Of a DNA stretch of 34,305 nucleotides, positions 20,181-27,378 are shown piece by piece. The notes under the pieces were generated by a model. That model had not been told where the DNA came from, made no database searches, and saw only the letters and a program-made list of their open reading frames with translations. Numbering within the stretch: position 1 is the first letter of the stretch; each line of letters opens with the position of its first letter. The translations under genes and the position numbers were made by a program. Source of the stretch: a virus. Where the stretch lies: positions 1 to 34,305 of IMG/VR virus record IMGVR_UViG_3300042332_000757; one strand, given 5' to 3'.

Positions 20181-20565
20181 ATAAAAGTCTTTCTAGTTTC
20201 CTTGGGGTTATTGGAATGGCATGATCATGTCTCCATGCCCACACTTGCGTGATTGGTGATTTGCGTTCAAAGAACTGGTTAAACATTTGAGCAACCGCTT
20301 CAGGTTCACTTGCCCATGCCATGTGGATCGTCCACAGGCCATCCTGCTTGCGCCACTTCCAATTAAAGTCGCTAACGCTAGGATGTGTAGTGCCGATGCC
20401 AGTGATGATGCCGTTGCGGCGAGCCACATAAATACTGTCATGGACACCATAAAAGCTGAGATATCCATCAACGTCGTCTCGGGAGACTTGTCCAAGAAGT
20501 TGAAGATGATTTCGGCATTGTTCATATAGTGTATCGACAAGTTGTTCCCAGTCTTGGACTGTCAT
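20167..20565 (-). CDS. Hypothetical virion-region protein, faintly GNAT/gp13-like
   Basis: This 132-residue protein starts MTVQDWEQLVDTLYEQCRNH. The central Y-V-A-R-R-N-G-I-I-T-G-I-G strand pattern and a W-K-W-R-K-Q-D-G-L-W-T-I-H-M-A-W segment give a mixed alpha/beta impression reminiscent of acetyltransferase-like small internal virion proteins (T7 gp13 type). The match is too weak to call. It is coupled on both sides, by TAATG to the tail-collar gene and a 14-nt overlap with the next. Confidence 0.55.
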   Translation of the reverse strand: MTVQDWEQLVDTLYEQCRNHLQLLGQVSRDDVDGYLSFYGVHDSIYVARRNGIITGIGTTHPSVSDFNWKWRKQDGLWTIHMAWASEPEAVAQMFNQFFERKSPITQVWAWRHDHAIPITPRKLERLLYGRR

Positions 20566-21323
20566 TAGGTTTTGACGATAAACATCAGGGCTACGTTGCG
20601 GGGACGGGTTTCAGTGCCGCCAGCACTTCCTGTTTGTGTATTGTTAGAGTTATTGTAAGCCAGACCTCCCGTCCCTTGCCAGTTAATCTGTGGGTCTGCA
20701 AACCCAATACAGTTGGATAAATGTGTGTGCGGCTGGATGTCTTGGCCTTGAGCTGACCTAATCACACGACCGGGGTCAATGCCCTTTCCATTGTCAAATC
20801 CACGAACAAACTCACCACGAAGATCTGGCACTGTTGAGCCAAACAGAGCGGCAAGAGCTGGATAACCAGAAGTAGATTGTCCTCCGCATTGAATCCACCC
20901 ACTTGGAGGAGAAGTTGTTCCCCACATTACAATTGTGCCTGACGGTACTCTAAGTGCAACTGCGCTGGCAGCTGCGCTGGCAGCCGTAGAGTCAACGTAG
21001 CCTTTACTGGCTGCTGTAGCGGATGTTGCTGGTGTGCTGTTATTCAGAATAAGCGGCCCAGTCATGGTGCCACCTGTAAACTGTACAAAAACGGCAGAAA
21101 ACAACGTCCTTATACTTTCAAGCGTATATTTAAAAAGCGATCCTGTACGTTCAGCGATAACAAAATCACCCACTTGTGGAGTGGATGAGCTTTGAGCTGA
21201 AATGGCACCGGGCAACAATACAGCCTGATCAACGTGGTCGTTGAGGTTGCCAGCAGTAACCTGCGAGTTCGCCGCTGGAAAGTCTGCGTAAGTTGTTCCC
21301 TTTTGAATTTGTTGAGCTGGCAT
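20565..21323 (-). CDS. Tail-collar-domain fibre protein
   Basis: This 252-residue protein starts MPAQQIQKGTTYADFPAANS. The C-terminal half carries the phage tail collar signature: P-S-G-T-I-V-M-W, P-S-G-W-I-Q-C-G-G-Q, V-P-D-L-R-G-E-F-V-R-G-F-D, Q-P-H-T-H and the terminal R-P-R-N-V-A-L-M-F-I-V-K. The N-terminal 80 residues probably attach to the virion, and a T-G-P-L-I-L-N-N-S-T-P-A repeat-like linker joins them. This is a short receptor-contacting fibre or tip. It follows the nozzle-like gene after 4 nt. Confidence 0.85.
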   Translation of the reverse strand: MPAQQIQKGTTYADFPAANSQVTAGNLNDHVDQAVLLPGAISAQSSSTPQVGDFVIAERTGSLFKYTLESIRTLFSAVFVQFTGGTMTGPLILNNSTPATSATAASKGYVDSTAASAAASAVALRVPSGTIVMWGTTSPPSGWIQCGGQSTSGYPALAALFGSTVPDLRGEFVRGFDNGKGIDPGRVIRSAQGQDIQPHTHLSNCIGFADPQINWQGTGGLAYNNSNNTQTGSAGGTETRPRNVALMFIVKT

Positions 21324-21327
21324 AAGG

Positions 21328-23274
21328 TTATTCCTGCGAGATCATTGGTCTATTAGCGGCTATAGCATAAACAGCCGTACTTTTCAAGGATGGTCTTCCA
21401 ACAACGAAATTTACAGTGCAGGCAATCGACGTTCCTCGGGCTGCAATGCGTGGGCGCAACGTGCCATCCGTAGTGCCACTAAAACTGTACCTTAACACTG
21501 TTTCAGTAGAGTCTGGATCGTAAGTGGTTGCATCAATCTGCACAAAATCATTTTGTACGTTATTGAAGGTAAATTCTCCTCGGCTAAACCGTTTTTCAGA
21601 AGTTCCACCAAACGCATACTCTCTAGTCTTTATAGATGCAGGAATATGAATAAAGTTTTGAGTAGTAGCAATTGTGGATTCAGTCTTAACTGGCTCGCCA
21701 TTTGGCTGAAGAGATGCAGGAAATAAGTTAAATGGCAATAATGGCGTTACATCAGATGTGTTAAACTCGTCGCCTTCAACTTGTTCTTCAGTTAAAAACA
21801 CGCCACCATATTGAGTTGATCCAGCAAAGTTAGTGATAATCATTAACCTGCGCTGATTGATATACGCAGACAAGATAAAGTTGTCTTGGAACAACCCAGT
21901 CGGATAATAGTCAATTGACTCCCACGCTTGGTTAAGTGTGTTGTAGACTAGGATCTTGTCGTTCCTCGTCGCCGTGCCAGTAGGCATGGCAATGTAAAAG
22001 CGGTTATTGAAGTAAGTCGCAACTGAGTTTTGAACAGTGTCGTAGTTTACTGTGTCAAAGAAGTCTGCGATTGGTTCACTGAGTGGCAGCGTGTTGCCTA
22101 GCAGCTTCAAGTCAAGCTGTGGCGTTAGCATGTGTACACCGTTGGCAGACAAGAAAAAGACGAACTGGCCAGCAGACACAATTGAGCGTCTAGCTAGACA
22201 TCCAATTTCAGTTGTCACTACCGTTGTGCTGCTCTGCGCCCCCGGCGGTGAATCAGTAGCGAAGTTGTCAGTCTCGACGTAGACAACATAAATACTCTTA
22301 GTCATAAAGACCAAGAACTGGTCCTGCACCCAAGGCAACACCCCCACAATCGAGTCATTTCCACCAGTGTTGATGATGAAATTATTGAGCGTCGTGTCGC
22401 ACTGCTCACTTAAGATGTCGCTCACCAACATCTGGTAGTCGCCGTACTTGAGAATGAGCCTATTCTGGAAGTACAGCCCAAAGTCAGCGCAAGGCACAGA
22501 CTCCGTAATTCCTGTAACTGTAGTTCCGTCTATCGTAAACTTCTGCTGTGCAAATGAAAGTGTTGCCTGCCCATCTTCCCATATTAGCGGCGGTTTGCCG
22601 CGTCGAGCTGTCCATCCCGATTGGCCAGTTTGAGCAATGTAAGTTGATGCCGTGTTGTTGGTGTACTGAAACGTAAACGTGGTTGGGCCAGTAACTGTGA
22701 TGATGTAGTTGTTAGTAACCGCCTGCCCCGGCGCGTCACTGCCAACTGTGCGCCCGATAGTAACTTCGTCGTTGTTGGAATAGCCATGATTGCCAACAGT
22801 GGTGATTGTGATCGTCCCTGTGTTTCCAGCAGCAATACTTGGGTTTGACGCACTGGCTGCAAATGTCGTCTTGTCGTACTTGCCTCGAAAGATGTAGACC
22901 TTATTGAGTGCTGTAACGACATCACAGATACCACCTACGGCAATTGTTCTGTTGGCAGGAAATAGAAATGCTTGGCTTAAATCTTCAGGATCTGAACCTT
23001 GAGCAGGCTTGTATAGGTACATCCTGTCGGTGAATACCAGCACAATGTTGTCATGCCCCGCGTCGTCAACGTACAGGCCCGATCCAACCATCGTCAGGTT
23101 GATAAGATCATTATCCGTAAGACGCTTGGTTCCTTTACGAGGTTGGGCAATGCCGCGCTGCAAGCGAGTGTTAAAGCTCGCCTGTAGCATGCCGGGCTTC
23201 AAGTTGGCAGGATCAAGCCTACTGGCAAAGCCAATAAACATGTCGTCACCTTCAGCTTGAAGTTCTTCTGCCAT
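21328..23274 (-). CDS. Putative tail tubular / nozzle protein
   Basis: This 648-residue, beta-rich protein starts MAEELQAEGDDMFIGFASRL. Repeated blade-like segments (L-V-F-T-D-R-M-Y-L-Y, Q-D-Q-F-L-V-F-M-T-K-S-I-Y-V-V, N-N-R-F-Y-I-A-M-P, D-K-I-L-V-Y-N-T-L-N-Q-A-W) resemble beta-propeller-containing podovirus nozzle (tail tubular B-like) proteins. Residues about 145-215 form an inserted Ig-like beta domain (G-T-I-T-I-T-T-V-G-N-H-G-Y). Size and genomic place between lysis and fibre/internal genes fit. Exact family is inferred from pattern. Confidence 0.6.
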   Translation of the reverse strand: MAEELQAEGDDMFIGFASRLDPANLKPGMLQASFNTRLQRGIAQPRKGTKRLTDNDLINLTMVGSGLYVDDAGHDNIVLVFTDRMYLYKPAQGSDPEDLSQAFLFPANRTIAVGGICDVVTALNKVYIFRGKYDKTTFAASASNPSIAAGNTGTITITTVGNHGYSNNDEVTIGRTVGSDAPGQAVTNNYIITVTGPTTFTFQYTNNTASTYIAQTGQSGWTARRGKPPLIWEDGQATLSFAQQKFTIDGTTVTGITESVPCADFGLYFQNRLILKYGDYQMLVSDILSEQCDTTLNNFIINTGGNDSIVGVLPWVQDQFLVFMTKSIYVVYVETDNFATDSPPGAQSSTTVVTTEIGCLARRSIVSAGQFVFFLSANGVHMLTPQLDLKLLGNTLPLSEPIADFFDTVNYDTVQNSVATYFNNRFYIAMPTGTATRNDKILVYNTLNQAWESIDYYPTGLFQDNFILSAYINQRRLMIITNFAGSTQYGGVFLTEEQVEGDEFNTSDVTPLLPFNLFPASLQPNGEPVKTESTIATTQNFIHIPASIKTREYAFGGTSEKRFSRGEFTFNNVQNDFVQIDATTYDPDSTETVLRYSFSGTTDGTLRPRIAARGTSIACTVNFVVGRPSLKSTAVYAIAANRPMISQE

Positions 23275-23519
23275 TAGGAAATGAGCTTACTGAGCTTGTC
23301 TACAACCCGCTGGAGGTCGTCACGCAGTTCAACCATGCGCTCCATATGACCTTCATCTTCGCCTTCTTCCTCGCCTTCGTGCTCCTCCTCTTCGCCGTAA
23401 CCGCACTCGGAACAAGTGCCATCAGACTCCATTGGAGAATCGCATTCAGGGCAGGAGCGGCTTTTGCCGCCCATAGGGCCACCAAGGATGGCCAGCATTG
23501 CATTCATTGACTTAGGCAT
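23274..23519 (-). CDS. Zinc-ribbon protein with acidic run
   Basis: This 81-residue protein starts MPKSMNAMLAILGGPMGGKS. The knuckles C-P-E-C and C-S-E-C-G (about 23-40) form a zinc ribbon. They are followed by about 18 residues of almost pure Glu/Gly/Asp and a short coiled coil (L-R-D-D-L-Q-R-V-V-D-K-L). It is TAATG-coupled to the nozzle-like gene. Its role is unknown; it may be a virion assembly factor. Confidence 0.65.
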   Translation of the reverse strand: MPKSMNAMLAILGGPMGGKSRSCPECDSPMESDGTCSECGYGEEEEHEGEEEGEDEGHMERMVELRDDLQRVVDKLSKLIS

Positions 23520-23523
23520 AAGA

Positions 23524-24000
23524 TTAAGCAGTTAAAGATTGTCCCTTGGTCCGGCGAACACGCAAATCAGCAAGAGAATAAGGAGTATCGTACTCAAAAT
23601 GAGGCGCATCGTAAATAGACTTGAAGTTGCCACCCCAGCGGAGCTTGTGCTTGGCGCAGAGCGTGGAGGCGTGCTTATGCATAAGGTCAGCGAGCTTCGC
23701 GTCAGCGGGTGTGCTGCCATCCATGTACACTTTGCCCTTGAACACGCCACAGTCGATGGCGAGTCCAAAGTTGTGCATGCTTGATCCTGGCTTGGCATTA
23801 GTCACCTTTGGCCCCGGAGCCGTGCGCCCCTTGGCGTACAGCGCCGCTTGTTCCTCGAACGTCCTAGTTCCACAGATGACCTTGTAGTCCAGTCCATTTT
23901 GAGCAACCAGTTCCTTCGCGTCTACGATGAACGCAATAAAAGCGTCCCTGACTTCAGGTGACAGCGTCGCTATGAACTTGGCTGACCGTTCGTCAATCAT
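23524..24000 (-). CDS. M15-family peptidoglycan peptidase (endolysin)
   Basis: This 158-residue protein is an L-alanyl-D-glutamate/D-Ala-D-Ala-type M15 peptidase. Visible are T-R-T-F-E-E-Q-A-A-L-Y (45-55), S-S-M-H-N-F-G-L-A-I-D with H76 and D83 as metal ligands, R-W-G-G-N-F (121-126) and D-A-P-H-F-E-Y with H134 and E136. It cleaves peptide crosslinks of murein at the end of infection. No signal peptide is present, so it needs the holin for release. It is the last gene of a lysis cassette, coupled by ATGA to a membrane protein. Confidence 0.92.
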   Translation of the reverse strand: MIDERSAKFIATLSPEVRDAFIAFIVDAKELVAQNGLDYKVICGTRTFEEQAALYAKGRTAPGPKVTNAKPGSSMHNFGLAIDCGVFKGKVYMDGSTPADAKLADLMHKHASTLCAKHKLRWGGNFKSIYDAPHFEYDTPYSLADLRVRRTKGQSLTA

Positions 24001-24173
24001 TTGTGTAACAGCTTGTATATCTTGGTCAGCGTATAAAAGATTGCGGCAATGCCACCCAGAATGCGAACTGTTTGCTCGATCTCGCTTAAAGACAATGCAA
24101 TTGCGGCTACGTTTATGCCCAAAACAGAGCCAATTTCTTTGAGATCGTCTAACATTTCACCGGGGCTTTCCAT
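23997..24173 (-). CDS. Small membrane protein of the lysis cassette (second holin candidate)
   Basis: From MESPGEMLDDLKEIGSVLGI this is 58 residues. One hydrophobic helix (about 36-50, I-L-G-G-I-A-A-I-F-Y-T-L-T-K-I) is preceded by an amphipathic helix and followed by a basic Y-K-L-L-H-K end. This pattern is common next to phage endolysins, either as a holin or antiholin. ATGA coupling to the endolysin supports a lysis role. An ATG at 24218 is a less likely alternative start. Confidence 0.65.
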   Translation of the reverse strand: MESPGEMLDDLKEIGSVLGINVAAIALSLSEIEQTVRILGGIAAIFYTLTKIYKLLHK

Positions 24174-24177
24174 TGCA

Positions 24178-24429
24178 TTACCTGTGTTGAGATTGTTTGG
24201 CGACAGAAGTGGCATCAATCAACTCCAGCTCAAGTTGCTGGTATCGGGAGTCTGAATGCCATTTCTGTGCCACCTCGGCAGTGTACGTCTGTCCAGCCTG
24301 AAGCTCAAGTATCTCCTTGCTGGGTGGATATAAGTATCTTGCTTGATCGCGTGAATTGGTAGCGCAGCCGGTCAGCCAAAGCATCACGGCCATTGGCCCT
24401 AGCCTCAAGGATCTGAGTTTCGACATCAT
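24178..24429 (-). CDS. Putative o-spanin lipoprotein (Rz1-like)
   Basis: This 83-residue protein starts MMSKLRSLRLGPMAVMLWLT. A basic N-region, a short hydrophobic stretch and the lipobox L-T-G-C (Cys22) mark a lipoprotein signal peptide. The mature part is Gln/Glu-rich (K-E-I-L-E-L-Q-A-G-Q-T). It overlaps the upstream gene (24305..24526) out of frame by 125 nt, the classic layout of Rz/Rz1 spanin genes. It would fuse or disrupt the outer membrane in a Gram-negative host. Confidence 0.7.
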   Translation of the reverse strand: MMSKLRSLRLGPMAVMLWLTGCATNSRDQARYLYPPSKEILELQAGQTYTAEVAQKWHSDSRYQQLELELIDATSVAKQSQHR

Positions 24430-24526
24430 CGCAGTACTTGGCTATGTCACGCTCTAGCTCCCATGATGCCCGTTTAGCCTTGATCTCCAACCACAGGCGC
24501 AGGATTTGCAGTAGGTTTTGTATCAT
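24305..24526 (-). CDS. Putative i-spanin-position protein
   Basis: This 73-residue protein starts MIQNLLQILRLWLEIKAKRA. An N-terminal amphipathic or weakly hydrophobic helix is followed by a coiled coil (E-T-Q-I-L-E-A-R-A-N-G-R-D-A-L-A-D-R-L). Position and overlap with the lipoprotein gene point to the inner-membrane spanin partner. However, the N-terminal segment is short and charged for a membrane anchor, so this is only probable. Confidence 0.5.
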   Translation of the reverse strand: MIQNLLQILRLWLEIKAKRASWELERDIAKYCDDVETQILEARANGRDALADRLRYQFTRSSKILISTQQGDT

Positions 24527-24689
24527 TGGACTCCTTGCGGATAACGTTGATTAGCCCGATAAGCGCCAGCCCAGTGGTCAGAATAGCCTCTTGCATCTCT
24601 GGGTGCAGTTTAATTCCAACTGCTGTGAGCAGCGCAAACACGCCGCGCCATGTAGATGGTTCTTTGATTCGCTCGAGTATATACTTCAT
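24474..24689 (-). CDS. Holin-like membrane protein
   Basis: This 71-residue protein starts MKYILERIKEPSTWRGVFAL. The W-R-G-V-F-A-L-L-T-A-V-G-I and E-A-I-L-T-T-G-L-A-L-I-G-L-I-N-V-I segments form two transmembrane helices, followed by a polar, Pro-rich tail. The K-E-P-S-T-W-R-G motif is typical of a common small phage holin class. It leads the lysis cassette and overlaps the next gene by 53 nt. Confidence 0.8.
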   Translation of the reverse strand: MKYILERIKEPSTWRGVFALLTAVGIKLHPEMQEAILTTGLALIGLINVIRKESNDTKPTANPAPVVGDQG

Positions 24690-24691
24690 AA

Positions 24692-24838
24692 TTACTTCTT
24701 CTTAGCGGTTTTGGCGGCTTGCTTGAACGCCTTTGCTGTTGGAGCGCCCTTAGTGCCAGGTTTGCGCATCTTCTCTTTGCTGCCAGCGGCGATACGCTCG
24801 CGCTTGGCGTGGATGTTGGAGTAGAGTCCTCGTTTCAT
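24692..24838 (-). CDS. Small basic phage protein (M-K-R-G-L-Y family)
   Basis: This 48-residue, Lys/Arg/Ala-rich protein starts MKRGLYSNIHAKRERIAAGS. The blocks G-L-Y-x-N-I-H-A-K and K-M-R-K-P-G-T-K-G-A-P-T belong to a recurrent family of tiny basic phage proteins with no assigned function that I know. It is preceded by CTAATCTT directly before the ATG (no Shine-Dalgarno) and lies between another small basic protein and the holin. Confidence 0.75.
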   Translation of the reverse strand: MKRGLYSNIHAKRERIAAGSKEKMRKPGTKGAPTAKAFKQAAKTAKKK

Positions 24839-24842
24839 AAGA

Positions 24843-25103
24843 TTAGCACTTCCATCTCCGCATGCTTGCTCTAGCTCGTTCTGCTGGGCCTTTAGCCTTG
24901 GCTACGACACCAGCCATTCTAGCGCAAAAACTCTTCTTGCGTCCAGCGTCAGCTTTTGTCTTTGGGTTGGGTGCAGGAGCTTTGAGGTTGCTGCCAGTGG
25001 CTCGATTGTACTTGGCGCGTCCTTTGGCTGTCAGACCTGCGCCTTTAGACACAGGCAGCTTTTCGCCGCGACCAACTGCTAGGGATACGGATTTTCTTGG
25101 CAT
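24843..25103 (-). CDS. Small basic protein with S-K-G-A-G-L-T-A-K-G-R-A motif (DUF6321-like)
   Basis: This 86-residue protein starts MPRKSVSLAVGRGEKLPVSK. The motifs S-K-G-A-G-L-T-A-K-G-R-A-K-Y-N-R-x-T-G-S-N-L-K and R-K-K-S-F-C-A-R-M match a widely distributed phage family that I associate with DUF6321; the name should be confirmed. Strong positive charge suggests contact with DNA or RNA, or a capsid role. Cys at the end (W-K-C) and in F-C-A-R-M could bind a metal. Confidence 0.75.
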   Translation of the reverse strand: MPRKSVSLAVGRGEKLPVSKGAGLTAKGRAKYNRATGSNLKAPAPNPKTKADAGRKKSFCARMAGVVAKAKGPAERARASMRRWKC

Positions 25104-25107
25104 AAGG

Positions 25108-27363
25108 TTAGCGAGCTAGAGCGTATTTGCTGGGCACTTCTGCGAAGGCTGCAAAGATGTACGATTCGCCGGTGGCATTGAGTGCATTTTCAAGTGTTCT
25201 AACTTTAAATCCATTAGATAATATATCTATTCCGCCAAACGATATTTCTATGCTAGAATTATTTGGATATAATTCGTTATCAGAAATATTTCCAGAATCT
25301 CTAGATGTATCAATAATACGCCAATTGTATCCAGTTAAAGTTGAAGACACAATCATTACAAACCTCGGTTTAAATCCACAAAAAACAAATGGGCCATTAG
25401 CGTTGCCATTGCCAGTATAACTGCCAAATTTATTAAAATCCGTAATTTCAGAAAAGCAATAAGCAATGTATTCTCTGCCTATTCCGTTCCCATTTGAAGA
25501 ATCAACAGATCCAGCTTGAATTGTAAACGTAGATGCGCTAGGGGAGGTTCCAACAGCTCCAGCACTTGTATTGCTAATTAACTTGCGCCCAGAAGGAGGG
25601 GTGCCAGTAATATCATTTAAGTTCATAAAATACCCAGCACCCATGTTTTTATGATATACAAGCCAGTTTACTTCAACTGGAGTTCTTGCCTTAAGGATAA
25701 TCATTGCTGGAACTACACCCAATCCGTGTCCAATTGTTGGATTATTTGTGCCTGTTCCGGTATACGACACGATACTAAAACCTGCTGTAGTATTTGCGTT
25801 TACTTGTGAGGTAACGGTGCCAGCATTGTTGGCGACTGCGCCTGTGCCTGCCTTCCACTGCCAAGCAATGTATGAGTTTGCGCCGCCTGTGCTTGAGTTA
25901 ACCAGTGTTGCGTCTGTTCCAAGGCTAAACCCATTTGCATTAAATGCCGTCAGCCCTTGCGTAAGCGTTCCTTCAACGGCTGGGGTATTTGAAGATAAAT
26001 ATTTTGTTGCGCCCCGCGTAGAATCAAACAAGGCATGATTTGTAGCGGCAGTGCGGTTCTTAATCCACACCAGATCCGGCTGGAACGACACGCCGTTTAC
26101 CACATTCGACAGTGACCTAGCAGTAGCATTGCCTGTGTAGGTCGTCGCTGCCATGAAATTCGCGCCATTTACAATCGACGGTGTCGGCAAGTTCTGTGTG
26201 TTGAGTGCGCGGAAACCAGCGGGGGGCGTGTAAGTGAAAGGGCGTTGGCCGAAGTTGGCGTATATAATTTTTGCGTTTGTTAAAGATCCAGCATACGGAA
26301 AATATCCGCCTCCAGTAAGACCTGTTGCAATCGACGTATACGTTGACCCATTAACGGTATAATCTAATGCACCGGTATCTGCATTAAAGCGAAGCCCAAT
26401 TACACTGGTTGTTGGAGTGACTGCAACTGTTGTTGCAGCAGCCTTATAAACACCAACAAGCTGAGATGCTGTTGCTGCGCTATATGCAATTTCCCAATAC
26501 CAACTGCCACTATCCATTGACATGCTGCCAATAATATTTTGAGCAGCAGCAGATGTAGTTTCAAGATTTGCAGCAGCTAGTGTAGCTGTAGTTATTCTAT
26601 CCAACGGATTCAACGTGCAGTAATTCCCCCTGCCATTCCCGCTATCACTGTAGTTCACCGGGACATCCAGCATGCTGTCGTACGTCACGCCCGGCGTCAC
26701 GCTGATGCCACTCGGTGTCCAGTTGTTGCCGTTCCCTGAGCTATCCTTGCCAATTGCGGCCGCCGTCGCGGCGCTGGCATCCGAAAACTTGAGGTAGAAC
26801 CCATTTGTGCCGTAAGTGCCAACGTACTGCTTAGGCGACCAGACGCCAGTGGTGGACTCGATCTGACCGAAGGACGATGGAGTCAGAGCTTGACCGTCGA
26901 TAAAATTAACATCGGTTAAATATCCATCAAAAAAGTTTGTCGTGTTTGTCGCGCCAATTTGATGAGCTATGGCCGTATTGAAAACGGTATTAGCAGTTGT
27001 TCCTGTGGCTACAGGTGTTTGATTAACATAAAGCGTTTGAGATGCTCCATTTTGAGCATAAACAATATGATACCAAGCAGATGGATCTCTAAATACAGCC
27101 GTTGAAGTAGCAGCAGAAGTCCCGTTAAGCGTAAGGTTTAATTGATCTGAGCTGTTAAACGTAAGAAACGTATTGGTGCTCGCCCCAAACAGCCGGTATG
27201 TGCCCGTCAATGCTCCTCTTTTTACCCAAGCAGACCAAGTAAAGACGGTTGAGCTTGTTGGCCCAGCAAACGTCCTGCTCAGGTAGGCAGACGCATTTGA
27301 CCTAAACCGAAGTGAGTTCGTGACAAAGTTTCCGCGCCTGAGACTGCCGAGTAAAGATAACAT
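25108..27363 (-). CDS. Tail appendage with LamG-like and SPRY-like domains
   Basis: This 751-residue protein starts MLSLLGSLRRGNFVTNSLRF. An N-terminal concanavalin/LamG-like domain (about 20-175, F-T-W-S-A-W-V-K-R-G, W-Y-H-I-V-Y-A-Q) is followed by a SPRY-like middle (W-Y-W-E-I-A-Y-S) and a C-terminal region repeating P-D-L-V-W-I-K-N-R-T and W-x-x-G-T-G-like blocks, seen in cyanophage and marine phage appendages (DUF7483-like; name to be confirmed). It probably binds carbohydrate on the host surface. Alternation of GC-rich and AT-rich stretches within the gene suggests mosaic assembly. Confidence 0.75.
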   Translation of the reverse strand: MLSLLGSLRRGNFVTNSLRFRSNASAYLSRTFAGPTSSTVFTWSAWVKRGALTGTYRLFGASTNTFLTFNSSDQLNLTLNGTSAATSTAVFRDPSAWYHIVYAQNGASQTLYVNQTPVATGTTANTVFNTAIAHQIGATNTTNFFDGYLTDVNFIDGQALTPSSFGQIESTTGVWSPKQYVGTYGTNGFYLKFSDASAATAAAIGKDSSGNGNNWTPSGISVTPGVTYDSMLDVPVNYSDSGNGRGNYCTLNPLDRITTATLAAANLETTSAAAQNIIGSMSMDSGSWYWEIAYSAATASQLVGVYKAAATTVAVTPTTSVIGLRFNADTGALDYTVNGSTYTSIATGLTGGGYFPYAGSLTNAKIIYANFGQRPFTYTPPAGFRALNTQNLPTPSIVNGANFMAATTYTGNATARSLSNVVNGVSFQPDLVWIKNRTAATNHALFDSTRGATKYLSSNTPAVEGTLTQGLTAFNANGFSLGTDATLVNSSTGGANSYIAWQWKAGTGAVANNAGTVTSQVNANTTAGFSIVSYTGTGTNNPTIGHGLGVVPAMIILKARTPVEVNWLVYHKNMGAGYFMNLNDITGTPPSGRKLISNTSAGAVGTSPSASTFTIQAGSVDSSNGNGIGREYIAYCFSEITDFNKFGSYTGNGNANGPFVFCGFKPRFVMIVSSTLTGYNWRIIDTSRDSGNISDNELYPNNSSIEISFGGIDILSNGFKVRTLENALNATGESYIFAAFAEVPSKYALAR

Positions 27364-27378
27364 AGAAGAGAACGTAAA

